NCBI GenBank assembly: GCA_965230415.1
Contig: CBDDKZ010000005.1
Coordinates: forward strand, 5,270,001-5,334,000
Source: CBDDKZ01 sp965230415
GTDB lineage: Bacteria > Bacteroidota > Bacteroidia > Cytophagales > JAAEPT01
Length of the DNA stretch: 64,000 nucleotides
Reading direction: 5' to 3'
The notes under the pieces are model-generated. The model did no database searches, had not been told where the DNA came from, and was given only the letters and a program-made list of their open reading frames with translations. The position numbers were made by a program, and so were the translations under genes. Below, in pieces: positions 1-8,978 of this stretch. Positions within the stretch are counted from its first letter, which is position 1; every line of letters begins with the position of its first letter.

Positions 1-1
1 C

Positions 2-2494
2 GAATGCCTTAACGATCGCAACATCCAATATGGCTATTGGGTAAGAGCTGCTGCCATTGTAGCTCAATTTAATACCGGCTGGGCCAATGACCAGCAATGG
101 GGGCCAATGGTTGACATGTACATTAAGGACGTTGCTAACTTTGACCGGAGTGACGACATGTTCCCTTTCATGCGTAACTTTGATGTTTATGCCGGGCATT
201 CATGGGCACTGGGCTTCTCCGATTTGCCGGAGGGCGCCGATCAGGAATCGTCTTCGGAATCTTTGAATTTTGCGAGTGCACTCATCTATTACGGACAGAT
301 AACAGGAAGACAGGAATATGTAGAACAAGGTATGTGGCTATATACGACAGAAGTGGTGGGCACAGAACAATATTGGTTTGACGTAGAAGAAGAGGTATTC
401 CCAGACGGTTTTTACCCGGAAATGCTTGGTCTGATACGCTCATCGGGTGGGTTTTATCAACTATGGTGGCAGCTGCTTCCAGAACACGTACTTATGGTGA
501 ACTGTTTCCCCTGGACAGGTGGAGCACTCTACCTGGGCCGCTTCCCCGACGCCTGCCAGCGTATCTATGAATGGATTGAAACAGGCGCAGGAAACAACGG
601 GCACACTAAATGGCATGGCTACCTGTGGCCTTACCTGGCACTTTACGATGCGGACAGGGCCGTCAGTGAATATAATGCACTGAACTATGATTATGATATC
701 GAAATCGAAGCCGAAGCGAATAATTACTACTGGCTTTATACCATGCAGAAAGCGGGTCAAATTGATCGCAGCATCACTTCGAATGTAGCTTCTTCGCTTG
801 TATTTAACAATAATGGGCATAAAATGTATGCCGTATTTAACCCTCCGGGTGCCGGACAACGTTTTGTCGATTTCTCAGATGGCAATCGCTTCGACTGTCC
901 TGACAATGTACTGATATTCTTTGATGAGGACGATGCTGTTCCGGTAGAAGACTGTGCCGGCGTGGAAGGAGGAAGCGCTTACATCGATGCCTGCGGCGAA
1001 TGTGTTGGTGGCACTACCGGGAAAGACCCCTGCCCTACCGATTGCCAGGGAGTTCCCAACGGAAATGCTTACCTCGACAACTGTGATCGTTGCGTGGGAG
1101 GAACAACGAACCTGGAACCATGCACGCAAGACTGTAACGACGAATGGGGAGGCACAGCCTTTATAGACTCCTGCAACATTTGCGTGGGAGGAAGCACGGG
1201 GAAAGCCCCCTGTGTCATAGATTGTAATGGCGACATTAACGGCGGTGCGTTTATCGACGGTTGTGGAGAATGTGTTGGAGGTAACACGGGTAAAGAAGCC
1301 TGTTTAGCGGCTTTATTCACTGCAAACACCTATCAGGCTGCGCCAAATGAGCAAGTTACTTTTAGCGATGAAAGCGCCGGAGATAATATCGTCTCATACA
1401 GCTGGGATTTTGGCCTTGATGCCGACCCTGAAACCGCAACAGGCATAGGTCCGCACAATGTCACCTACAGCACCACAGGTGTAAAAACCATTACACTAAC
1501 AATAACAACTTCACAGGGGCACAGCGATAGCTATTCAAGAAATATAAATATCGCCGCCGCCAGTTGCGACGCTGCCTATGTCAACGATTTTAGCGATGGC
1601 ATCCCTACCATGAACTCCTATGAGCAATTCACTAATACAAACCGTAATAATCAGTTGCCAAGCAGTGCATTATCCTTCAGTGCAGGTGACAATAGCTTAT
1701 TAATCACAGCCGACGGTTCGGAAAATGCCTCAGCCGTAATGGCACTGGGTGCTAACCTCAACATCCAAAGTGATCCCCGTCTTATGGTAAAAGTGAGAGC
1801 TTCTAAAGAAATGGCATTGCGTATTACTATCAGAGACATTAATAACACCACGGCCTTAACAGACGACCTGCAAGAGGCCCCTAATTCCTTCGACTTGATC
1901 GTAAATACAGAATGGCAGGAGTTTACAATAAACTTTGAAGGCAATTTCATGGACTCGTGGATTTTTACCGGAAATGCGCTAAATCCTCAGAGCATCACAC
2001 ATGTAGAGTTCATACCTCACCCTGAAGAACACCCAATCTCAGGATTCGACAACGTTTTTGAAGGTCAATTTGAAGTAGATTATGTCTTAATCGGAGGTGA
2101 TGCCTCAGCCTGCCTGGGTGGTATTAAAGATTGTTTTGGCATTCCAAATGGTACGGCAACAGTAGACCAATGTGGTGTTTGCTCCGGCGGACAAACAGGC
2201 GTACCTGTCGATGATTGTGTGACCGTAGGTAATGAAGACCTTTTCGAATCTTCTTCTACCGTAAATGCATTCCCTAGTCCATTCAACGATGAATTCATCA
2301 TCAATTCGGAAGGGTTTAACAGCGGAGACAATACGCTATTGGAACTTTATAGCAGTGATGGTGTGAGCATTTACTCCGGTACTTACAAAATGGGTGATAA
2401 AATAAGCGCTTCAGCCAATTGGCCAAGTGGCATGTATCACGGACGTATTATAAGCAAAAATGCTGTTCATACTTTCTCAATAGTGAAAAAATAA
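2..2494 (+). CDS. GH81 endo-beta-1,3-glucanase, T9SS-sorted (5' partial)
   Basis: Secreted enzyme expected to cut internal beta-1,3-glucosidic bonds of laminarin-like glucans. The frame is open from the first base, so the N-terminus lies outside the window; the first ATG at 107 is internal. GH81 signatures are visible: the catalytic-Asp block around DRNIQYGYW (Asp codon at 14) and AGHSWA followed by QESSSE (Glu codons at 245 and 257), the residues known to act in GH81. After the catalytic part come four tandem Cys-rich repeats (950-1305), a PKD domain with SYSWDFG (about 1309-1550), a beta-sandwich, carbohydrate-binding-like region (about 1562-2110), a fifth Cys repeat (2129-2216) and a type A T9SS C-terminal domain starting near FPSPF (2261-2491). 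The T9SS tail implies export to the cell surface or medium. The gene looks more GC-rich than its downstream neighbours. Family assignment is firm; substrate is by family. Confidence 0.9.
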   Translation, partial: ECLNDRNIQYGYWVRAAAIVAQFNTGWANDQQWGPMVDMYIKDVANFDRSDDMFPFMRNFDVYAGHSWALGFSDLPEGADQESSSESLNFASALIYYGQITGRQEYVEQGMWLYTTEVVGTEQYWFDVEEEVFPDGFYPEMLGLIRSSGGFYQLWWQLLPEHVLMVNCFPWTGGALYLGRFPDACQRIYEWIETGAGNNGHTKWHGYLWPYLALYDADRAVSEYNALNYDYDIEIEAEANNYYWLYTMQKAGQIDRSITSNVASSLVFNNNGHKMYAVFNPPGAGQRFVDFSDGNRFDCPDNVLIFFDEDDAVPVEDCAGVEGGSAYIDACGECVGGTTGKDPCPTDCQGVPNGNAYLDNCDRCVGGTTNLEPCTQDCNDEWGGTAFIDSCNICVGGSTGKAPCVIDCNGDINGGAFIDGCGECVGGNTGKEACLAALFTANTYQAAPNEQVTFSDESAGDNIVSYSWDFGLDADPETATGIGPHNVTYSTTGVKTITLTITTSQGHSDSYSRNINIAAASCDAAYVNDFSDGIPTMNSYEQFTNTNRNNQLPSSALSFSAGDNSLLITADGSENASAVMALGANLNIQSDPRLMVKVRASKEMALRITIRDINNTTALTDDLQEAPNSFDLIVNTEWQEFTINFEGNFMDSWIFTGNALNPQSITHVEFIPHPEEHPISGFDNVFEGQFEVDYVLIGGDASACLGGIKDCFGIPNGTATVDQCGVCSGGQTGVPVDDCVTVGNEDLFESSSTVNAFPSPFNDEFIINSEGFNSGDNTLLELYSSDGVSIYSGTYKMGDKISASANWPSGMYHGRIISKNAVHTFSIVKK
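950..1305 (+). repeat. Four tandem Cys-rich repeats (DC-G...CGxCxGG type)
   Basis: Four units of about 29-30 residues, each built as D-C, a Gly/Asn-rich stretch, D-x-C-x-x-C-V-G-G-x-T, then a final Cys. A fifth diverged copy sits at 2129-2216, after the carbohydrate-binding-like region. Such repeats occur in secreted glycoside hydrolases of Bacteroidota; they probably act as rigid disulfide- or metal-stabilised linkers, which is inference. Confidence 0.85.
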
Positions 2495-2501
2495 TTCAGT
2501 G

Positions 2502-2543
2502 AGCACCGACAGCAGCTTTGCTGTTGGTGCTTGTACTTTTTGA
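2502..2543 (+). terminator. Intrinsic terminator after GH81 gene
   Basis: A 13-bp stem (2502-2514 with 2519-2531, one G-T wobble) closed by a GCTT loop and followed by a T-rich tract ending near 2543. It begins 7 bases after the stop codon. Confidence 0.85.
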
Positions 2544-2621
2544 AATACTTTTTACCTTCTTTTATTTTTTCAATTGCTGTTTTTCTCCTTAAAGTACTAT
2601 TCTCAATTTCGCAAAAATAAA

Positions 2622-2629
2622 TACCTTTG
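2622..2629 (+). promoter_or_regulatory. Bacteroidota -7 element TACCTTTG
   Basis: Exact match to TAnnTTTG, 23 bases upstream of the ATG at 2653. No clear TTG at the -33 position. Confidence 0.55.
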
Positions 2630-2652
2630 CAGAAAACAAAAGGAATTCCAAC

Positions 2653-3240
2653 ATGAACAGATTAATAAAAGTAGCTTTATTATCCATTCTTTTTTTAACT
2701 GTAAAGCACCATTCAATTGCCTGTGACACCTACAAATCATGGAAATTGATTTGGACACTTCAAAATGAATACCCAAACCTGGAAGCATTCAAAAAAGACT
2801 TGTTGCAGGAATCTAAAACAGCTAAAAAACAATTTGACAAATTAGTTTTCACCAAATTAAAAAACTGTTCGAAGGTCAGTTTTTATAAATTCTCTCAGTT
2901 CGATCCTGTTTCTAAAAAAATCCTGGATACCGATACTGCTGTTGCTTATATGAGCTATAATTTAAGTACGCAAAGACCAATCAAAGAAGGTACGGTTTAT
3001 TCTATTAACGGCTACGAGATTACATCGAGAATTAGCGATTCCACCCAAAAAAAAGAAACGGTGCACCTGCCTTTCGAAACAGCGCAGGCCCACTACTACT
3101 ACAAAGATTACATTGTTGTGGTGGACCGAAACTCACATCTCACACAATTTTTTTACAGAGGAACAGCAAATGATTTATCGTTCAAAAAAGACGATATTAA
3201 AGCACTCTACGAAATTGTTAAGAAAGTAAAAAAGAAATAG
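2653..3240 (+). CDS. Small secreted protein of unknown function
   Basis: 195 residues. Not recognised. An N-terminal hydrophobic signal sequence (residues 1-23, ending near SIAC) suggests export; the Cys at residue 24 could be a lipobox Cys but the preceding residues are not a clean match. The mature part is Lys-rich, mixed alpha/beta, with a Tyr/His cluster AHYYYKDY near residue 150 and a very basic C-terminus (KKVKKK). It has its own -7 element and sits after the GH81 terminator, so it is probably a separate transcription unit. Confidence 0.6.
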   Translation: MNRLIKVALLSILFLTVKHHSIACDTYKSWKLIWTLQNEYPNLEAFKKDLLQESKTAKKQFDKLVFTKLKNCSKVSFYKFSQFDPVSKKILDTDTAVAYMSYNLSTQRPIKEGTVYSINGYEITSRISDSTQKKETVHLPFETAQAHYYYKDYIVVVDRNSHLTQFFYRGTANDLSFKKDDIKALYEIVKKVKKK

Positions 3241-3740
3241 TTGATATGGTATCAAAAACCTCGCTAAGACCAAAACTTTTGATATGTGCGCTCATGCCAT
3301 AATGAGGCTAAAAAAAAAATTTCAAATCATAAATACTCACACATAATACAGGCCCCAATATAACAATGGGACATGTATCAAAAAAATAGAACTCCTACTG
3401 GTAATATTTTATTTAATCAGCGTCAAACTTCAAATATATTACTGATCACATCGTTTAGATTGTAAAACGCAGCAAATAGTTACCACTCAACTAAAAAAAG
3501 TTTTTATGCACACCATTTACTATTAATACTTGCATGGCAAAACCTTTTATAACTACCGACAAAATTGACACCTATTATTTTGACCTTTTTCTTTCCATTT
3601 ATTATCATTATAAATCCTTTGTAACAGTACTTAGCCCCGACAAACTATGTATTCAAGGATATACTCCTATTATGATTTGATATATTTTCAGGCATTGCTT
3701 GTACACTTTTGCAGAGAATAACCTTACCAACTAACTATTT
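3241..3740 (+). other. Non-coding interval, 500 bp
   Basis: AT-rich. It holds an inverted repeat TATCAAAA / TTTTGATA (about 3250-3285, loop near 20 bases) just after the preceding stop but without a T tract. A TATATTTG element occurs on the minus strand at 3431-3438 without a partner TTG. No gene seen. Confidence 0.5.
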
Positions 3741-6716
3741 ATGTTTTTTTACTACCAAAATTTCGCAGGCGTCAGATACGTTTCACGCAACCGTTTATTT
3801 TGCATCTTCATACTGTCATTCCACTTAATAGTTAAGAGTTTCGCACAAACTGGAGCGATACCACACATCACCAATTTCTCTTTGGATCACTTTAAAATTG
3901 ACAGCAGAAATTGGGCTGTCACCCAGGGCCTGGATGGAAATATGTACTTCGGTAATCATGATGGTATTTTGGAATATACCGGTGTCAAATGGAACCTGCT
4001 TTTGGAACCCAAAAACCTGATGGCTGTATGGTCGCTGCATGTTGATTCTAAAAATCGAATTTTTGCAGGTGCTCAGAATGAATTTGCTTACGCTGAAAAA
4101 GACAAAAACGGCCAATTTCACTACTACACCCTCAACCACCTTATTCCGGAACAATTCAAACCTTTTGATTATGTGTTATCCATTTTCGAATCGCAAGGAA
4201 AAACACACTTCCTGGCATCAAACAGGGTTTATCGTTATTACAATGACCAAATAGACTTGCTACATCCGGAAATGGAATGGCATTTTGCCTCACACATAAA
4301 AAACGACATTTATCTATTCAATAAACAAAATGGAATTTACAAGTATAAAGACAATCGTTTGATCTCCATAATCAAAGACTCAACGCTGAACAACAAAGAA
4401 ATCAAGTTTATTACAGAATTGCCGAATAAATCACTTCTTATTGGAAGTTACAACAATGGTTTATATCAGTACGACAAAGGAAAATTGGAAGCGTGGTCTA
4501 CAGAAATAGCAACATATTGCAAACAATTGAAAATCAATGGTTGTAAACGGCTAAGCAGCGGAAAATATGCCTTATACTCAGATGAAGGTTTGGTACTTTT
4601 CAATTCAGCGGGGAAATTATTATTTCATGTTAACAAAAGTAATGGTCTGCAATCAAATGTTATAACAGGCGTATGGGAAGACCGTTCGCAGAACTTATGG
4701 CTGAGTCTGCTCAACGGAATGGCCATGCTAGAACTGAACACACCTGTCACTTCACTTGGAAAGAAAAATGGAATAGAGGGACCTATATATGACATTAAAT
4801 ACATCAACGACAAGCTATATGTCGCCAGCAATCAGGGCCTACTCTTGCTGGAAAACTACGATCCTGAAACAGAAAATCTCTACGACAAAAAATTCCGGAA
4901 AATTTTTGATGGTATTTGCTGGCATATCGACACTCTTAACAAGCATTTATTACTAAACCACCAACAAGGCTTATACGAAATTCACGATACCGTAGTAGAA
5001 AAAATTAAGAACACAAACGGGTCATGGCGAGTTCAGGATTTATCGTCCTATTCAAAACCTAATACACTGTTGCAAGGCACTCACGAGGGGTTTAATGTTT
5101 TTGAGCACAAGAAAGGGCGCTATTGTTTTAAAAATGCGGTAGAAGGCTTTGACTTAAGAGCACGTCTCTTTACAGTTGACAAAGACCGGGCTATATGGGT
5201 GATGTCAAGTAGTGAAGGCATCTATCGACTCTGGTTAGATGATGAGCTAAAAAAAGTGACGAAAACAGAATTTTATGATGATCAAGACGGACTACCAACC
5301 AAACAATATAATATAATTGTACACCTTGATGATAAAATCTTTTTTGGTACTGAATTTGGGTTATACACTTTTAACGACGAGAAAAAGTGTTTTGAACATG
5401 CCTCCGAGTATAAAAATATCTTTAACGAAAAAAAATTAGTACGTAAAGTTGTGCGTTTTGACGATGAACGCATGTTAATAGTACTGGGGCACTCCAAGAC
5501 AACTGAGATCAGTTATTTGGAAAGTCATGATGGATTTACACACATAACATCGCGCCGGAATATGGACTTTTTAAGTGACGAAATGCTTTTACCTTTCGAA
5601 AACTTTCTCAAAATTAATGATAAACACATTTTAATGGGAGGAAAAGAGGAACTCCTCATTTATGATTTGCAGAAATCGCTCGAGAGTTCTACTAACTTTA
5701 CTTGTAATATTACTGAAGCCGCATTTATAAAGCGAAATGACTCGCTACTATTAGGTAATTACTTCTACCACGCATACGACTCATTGGATCATCACTCCAG
5801 CGACTATGGTGAACATGGTATCAAATTACCTTTTCGACTGAATGCCATTCGGTTTTCTTTTGCTTCCACTTACTTTCTGGAGTCAAACAGAAATAAATAC
5901 TCGACTTACCTCGAAGGTTTTGATGAAGATTGGACCCCTTGGAGTCGAAACACTTACCGGGAATATACGAATTTGGCAGCAGGTGAATATATCCTCAGAG
6001 TCAAAGCTCAAAATATACATGGTGCCATAAGCGAAACCGCCATCTATAAATTTGAAATTCTGGCCCCTTGGTACCTCACTATTCCAATGAAGATCGTTTA
6101 TATCCTCCTTTTATTAATTTCTGGCTTTCTGGTATTTTATACTTATAAAAAGAGAAATCTGCTCAAAAAAACAAACTTCGAGAAACAACATCTCAAAGAA
6201 ATGGAAGACCAGGAAGAAAAGTACAAAAAAGAACTTATGAAACTGGAATCCGAGCTTATCCAGGTACACTATGAAGACCTCAAAAAGAAAAATGAATATA
6301 AATCCCTTGAACTCTCAAATGCCGTAAACTACGCAAAAGAGTTGAGCTCAACCGTACAGCTATTGAAAGAAAAATTCATAAACAACGAAAAGGCTTTCAA
6401 AAACAATGGTGAAACAGGCGCTATAGAAGAACAGATCAATGAAGTAATTGAATCTAATGTAAACTGGGAAAATTTTGAACTACTTGTAAATCAAACACAT
6501 GATGGGTACCTGGATCGCTTGCTTGAAATATGTGATGACTTGAATAACCGCGAAATCCGACTTTGTGCTTACCTAAGAGTAGGTATGAGTACCAAAGAAA
6601 TCGCCCCTTTAATGGGTATTTCGAACAGAGGTGTGGAGTCACTGCGCTATCGCCTGCGCAAAAAATTTAAATTGGACCGTACCGAAGACCTCTCTGAATT
6701 TGTCATTAGGGTATAA
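3741..6716 (+). CDS. Transmembrane one-component regulator: propeller, Y_Y_Y domain, LuxR-type HTH
   Basis: 991 residues. Probable membrane-spanning transcription factor that senses a periplasmic ligand and binds DNA directly. Order: signal sequence (1-36, cut near SFAQ), a periplasmic beta-propeller made of repeated strands (about 45-700, e.g. the WEDRSQNLWLSLLNG type motif), a Y_Y_Y domain (about 705-775, LEGFDEDWTPWS), one membrane helix (about 780-804), a Lys/Glu-rich coiled coil (about 808-890), and a C-terminal LuxR/GerE-like HTH (about 925-985, MSTKEIAPLMGIS then VESLRYRLRKKF). There is no histidine-kinase or receiver domain. Closeness to the GH81 gene hints at carbohydrate sensing, but the terminator at 2502 and an unrelated gene lie between. 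A weak promoter-like stretch (TACACTTTTG, one base too long) ends at 3711. Confidence 0.85.
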   Translation: MFFYYQNFAGVRYVSRNRLFCIFILSFHLIVKSFAQTGAIPHITNFSLDHFKIDSRNWAVTQGLDGNMYFGNHDGILEYTGVKWNLLLEPKNLMAVWSLHVDSKNRIFAGAQNEFAYAEKDKNGQFHYYTLNHLIPEQFKPFDYVLSIFESQGKTHFLASNRVYRYYNDQIDLLHPEMEWHFASHIKNDIYLFNKQNGIYKYKDNRLISIIKDSTLNNKEIKFITELPNKSLLIGSYNNGLYQYDKGKLEAWSTEIATYCKQLKINGCKRLSSGKYALYSDEGLVLFNSAGKLLFHVNKSNGLQSNVITGVWEDRSQNLWLSLLNGMAMLELNTPVTSLGKKNGIEGPIYDIKYINDKLYVASNQGLLLLENYDPETENLYDKKFRKIFDGICWHIDTLNKHLLLNHQQGLYEIHDTVVEKIKNTNGSWRVQDLSSYSKPNTLLQGTHEGFNVFEHKKGRYCFKNAVEGFDLRARLFTVDKDRAIWVMSSSEGIYRLWLDDELKKVTKTEFYDDQDGLPTKQYNIIVHLDDKIFFGTEFGLYTFNDEKKCFEHASEYKNIFNEKKLVRKVVRFDDERMLIVLGHSKTTEISYLESHDGFTHITSRRNMDFLSDEMLLPFENFLKINDKHILMGGKEELLIYDLQKSLESSTNFTCNITEAAFIKRNDSLLLGNYFYHAYDSLDHHSSDYGEHGIKLPFRLNAIRFSFASTYFLESNRNKYSTYLEGFDEDWTPWSRNTYREYTNLAAGEYILRVKAQNIHGAISETAIYKFEILAPWYLTIPMKIVYILLLLISGFLVFYTYKKRNLLKKTNFEKQHLKEMEDQEEKYKKELMKLESELIQVHYEDLKKKNEYKSLELSNAVNYAKELSSTVQLLKEKFINNEKAFKNNGETGAIEEQINEVIESNVNWENFELLVNQTHDGYLDRLLEICDDLNNREIRLCAYLRVGMSTKEIAPLMGISNRGVESLRYRLRKKFKLDRTEDLSEFVIRV

Positions 6717-6941
6717 ATAGATCTAATTATACGTACTTTTTTATGTACCTAGTAGAAGCTCCTACCGGAAAGATTACAAAAACTGTTCTTAGCGTCGTGC
6801 TAAGACCTTATTCACACCTTTCCTTTTCCAAAACGATTAGTTTATGCTTGTAGCGAGACGCTAACTTTTCGTTCCTTCCACCGATTTTAATTTAATTATT
6901 GTAGAAGATCCGAGCGAGACGCTTGGACCAGAGGAGAAATG

Positions 6942-7019
6942 TAGACTCCAACGAATCGGGTATTGCTCTTTAGATATGAGACACGCGTTGCACTGCGTTA
7001 AACGCGCGCCAGCGGGTGG
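6942..7019 (+). repeat. Intergenic repeat unit 2, copy A
   Basis: About 78 bp, nearly identical to 8902-8978, in the same orientation. Shared words include ACTCCAACGAATCGGGTATT and CGCGCGCCAGCGGGTG. It contains an imperfect palindrome ACGCGTT ... AACGCGC able to fold into a hairpin. Confidence 0.85.
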
Positions 7020-7158
7020 CGGGGGATACCTCGATTCGTGAAGAAGTCGCTGGTTTTTTAACTTTTTTCCAGCGTACGACTTGCCCGTTTATGCGCATAC
7101 AGCCAGTAAACGTCAGCATAAAAATGACTATAAATAAACAATTCAGTTTCTTTTTCAA
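6970..7158 (-). CDS. Possible lipoprotein fragment ending in the repeat
   Basis: 62 residues. The N-terminus is a convincing lipoprotein signal (MKKKLNCLF..., lipobox LTFTGC). The last third is the translation of repeat unit 2 (TRWRAFNAVQRVSHI), and the same ending appears in unrelated frames at the other repeat copy, so the C-terminus is not gene-specific. Either a tiny lipoprotein or a gene cut short by repeat insertion; may also be chance. Confidence 0.25.
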   Translation of the reverse strand: MKKKLNCLFIVIFMLTFTGCMRINGQVVRWKKVKKPATSSRIEVSPATRWRAFNAVQRVSHI

Positions 7159-7260
7159 ATTCGTTTACTCCAAATATAACACAAAGTGATTTGGTAGCTC
7201 GCGATCAGCGTCATTCTTTGAAGACACTGATCAAATAAATCGAAGCACAGGAATATTCCA

Positions 7261-7380
7261 CTGATTTTAGTTTAGCGTAACTGAAATCTATAAAACCTAC
7301 ATATCGTTACAAAGGATCACTCAAAAACTACCTCCAAAACATAGTAATTATAGTACAACGCTGAAGTTACGCTATAGCTA
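7261..7380 (+). repeat. Intergenic repeat unit 1, copy A
   Basis: About 120 bp, homologous to 8781-8903 in direct orientation, sharing runs such as ACTCAAAAACTAC and CCAAAACATAGTAATTATAG. It opens with an inverted repeat GATTTTAGTT ... AACTGAAATC. It ends 18 bases before the 3' end of the Popeye-like gene. Confidence 0.85.
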
Positions 7381-7398
7381 AACGCTCCCCATTTAATT

Positions 7399-8043
7399 TT
7401 AATGAGCAGCACTCAGTTTTTGTGCAAGCTTTTGACTGATGAGGGATTGCCAGCTGGCTTTCATGGATGGATCAGCCTCTATTGCCTTTTCAAATTCCTG
7501 CCGATTCCAAAAAATGATCTCTGCATTGTCCTTGGCCTTTACTTTGAATTTATTGGGGTTCCCGGTTATATAGCTTACATCACCTATAAAATCTCCAGAC
7601 TTCAATTGTAGCAGTGAAGCCCCTTTGTTTTCTATGATGGCCTCTCCATCTACCACAAACATGACTTTATCCGGAACCACTTCTTGTTCCAGGATGGCTT
7701 CGCTTGACTCATAAAATTTGAGCTTAGAGAATTTCAGGAGCTTTGCAAACTGCCTTATGGTGAATGAGGAAAATGTATCGTTGTAAATCTTGTTTTCCTT
7801 TTCAGATATAACAACCGGTCGTCGCTCTAAAAAAAGACTAATAATCTGATAAACATTAACGCCTGTGAATACTACCGACCATATTACCGGTTCCCAGAGT
7901 GGGTCGTTTCCCTGAAAAAGGTAATAGGGCAAAAATATGAACATAGCAATTACCGTCAGGAAGCGAAGCAGGAAAATATCTTTTACCAGGTAAGAAACAA
8001 GATACAATACATTACCAATGTGAACAAGTAGTCTGACATCCAT
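7399..8043 (-). CDS. Popeye-domain-like membrane protein with cyclic-nucleotide-binding fold
   Basis: 214 residues. Three hydrophobic segments (about 8-24, 26-45, 52-72) are followed by the FLERRPV junction and a C-terminal cNMP-binding-like jelly roll (about 100-205, with QLKSGDFIGDVSYITG in the place of the phosphate-binding cassette). This architecture matches the Popeye (POPDC) family, whose animal members bind cAMP in the membrane; bacterial members are known but little studied. It starts 2 bp after the stop of the upstream peroxiredoxin-like gene, so the two form an operon, and the pair is flanked by direct copies of repeat unit 1. Ligand binding cannot be judged from sequence, since the animal DSPEF and FQVT motifs are not present as such. 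Confidence 0.8.
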   Translation of the reverse strand: MDVRLLVHIGNVLYLVSYLVKDIFLLRFLTVIAMFIFLPYYLFQGNDPLWEPVIWSVVFTGVNVYQIISLFLERRPVVISEKENKIYNDTFSSFTIRQFAKLLKFSKLKFYESSEAILEQEVVPDKVMFVVDGEAIIENKGASLLQLKSGDFIGDVSYITGNPNKFKVKAKDNAEIIFWNRQEFEKAIEADPSMKASWQSLISQKLAQKLSAAH

Positions 8044-8045
8044 CT

Positions 8046-8630
8046 TTAAACAATATTGGGGTTATTACTTAAAACAAATTTATGAACCGTACTTATCAGT
8101 GTATTCAGGTCTGCATGGTCTGCTACACTTGCGTTTTGAAAATAGAATTTTAACAGGCCCTCTGTATTAACAAGCATGGTTCCTCCCAGCTGCAGGTTAT
8201 CACCCTGTATGGATGTTTGACCAATGCCTTTAGAAAATGCCCGCAGGTAATCCAACCATGTTCGAGGGCCAAGCGCCTGCCATACCGATCTTGTCAACTG
8301 TGCCTGTTTATAGGCATTAAGTGTGGGGTCTGTGAATAGCTGAACAGGCTTACCTTGCAGTTTAAATTTCTCCACAAACCCTTCCAAATACTGGAATTGG
8401 CCATTGCCTATGATGTTTATGGAAAGCCCCAGACTATCCAACTCCACTAAATGAGGTTCAAGAGCAAGCATTTGCGTGGTGCAACCGATACATCCAAAGT
8501 GCCGGATAAACACTAGTAAAGTGGGGCGCTCGGTGTAAAGTGATTTGATGGGCACCTTTTCCTCTTTTAAACTCAATACTTCTGCATTTGCAAAAGAATC
8601 AGGAAGTGCTTTATCTATTTTAAGGGCCAT
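8046..8630 (-). CDS. Peroxiredoxin-like protein (PRXL2 / AhpC-TSA-2 type)
   Basis: 194 residues. Thioredoxin-fold protein of the PRXL2/SelL-like group: beta strand LLVFIRHFGCIGC carries a CxxC (about residues 46-49), followed by a central thioredoxin-like sheet with GNGQFQYLEGF and FTDPTLNAYKQA, and a late QLGGTMLVN strand. Cytosolic, no signal peptide. Probable thiol redox role; no peroxidase activity can be claimed. First gene of a two-gene operon with the Popeye-like protein. Start ATG at 8630 gives the usual family length. Confidence 0.8.
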   Translation of the reverse strand: MALKIDKALPDSFANAEVLSLKEEKVPIKSLYTERPTLLVFIRHFGCIGCTTQMLALEPHLVELDSLGLSINIIGNGQFQYLEGFVEKFKLQGKPVQLFTDPTLNAYKQAQLTRSVWQALGPRTWLDYLRAFSKGIGQTSIQGDNLQLGGTMLVNTEGLLKFYFQNASVADHADLNTLISTVHKFVLSNNPNIV

Positions 8631-8780
8631 GCGTTGAAAATTTCTAATATAGGAATGAATTAAATTATAACTTCACACTGACTTTAACAAATGACTCCTG
8701 ATTATATTTGTCCCTGACTTTGTACGCTAAAACTCAGAGTCCTCTAGAGAGAGGGGTAAAATACACCCGCCTTCATACAC

Positions 8781-8903
8781 CGATTTTAGTTTAGCCCAGC
8801 GTAACTGAAATCATTAGAACCTAAATGCCGTTACAAACAACCACTCAAAAACTACTTCCAAAACATAGTAATTATAGTACGACATTGAAGTCACGCTTCG
8901 CTA
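8781..8903 (+). repeat. Intergenic repeat unit 1, copy B
   Basis: Direct copy of 7261-7380 with scattered substitutions and a 3-base insertion (TAGCCCAGCG against TAGCG) in the loop of the GATTTTAGTT / AACTGAAATC inverted repeat. Confidence 0.85.
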
Positions 8904-8978
8904 GACTCCAACGAATCGGGTATTGTTTTTAGATATGAGACACGCGTTACACTACGTTAACCGCGCGCCAGCGGGTGC
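8902..8978 (+). repeat. Intergenic repeat unit 2, copy B
   Basis: Directly abuts unit 1 copy B; near-identical to 6942-7019. In copy A the two units are about 240 bp apart and in the opposite order. Confidence 0.85.

Larger units (their letters stand above)
6717..7398 (+). other. Repeat-bearing intergenic region
   Basis: 682 bp with two members of a local repeat family (listed separately), two short AGCGAGACGCT-like words near 6853 and 6914, and an imperfect 10-bp hairpin at 7202-7231 (GATCAGCGTC / GACACTGATC). A possible small lipoprotein ORF on the minus strand runs into the repeat. Confidence 0.6.

Noticed and set aside
3245..3290. Terminator after 2653..3240
   Set aside because: The TATCAAAA/TTTTGATA inverted repeat has a long loop and no T tract.
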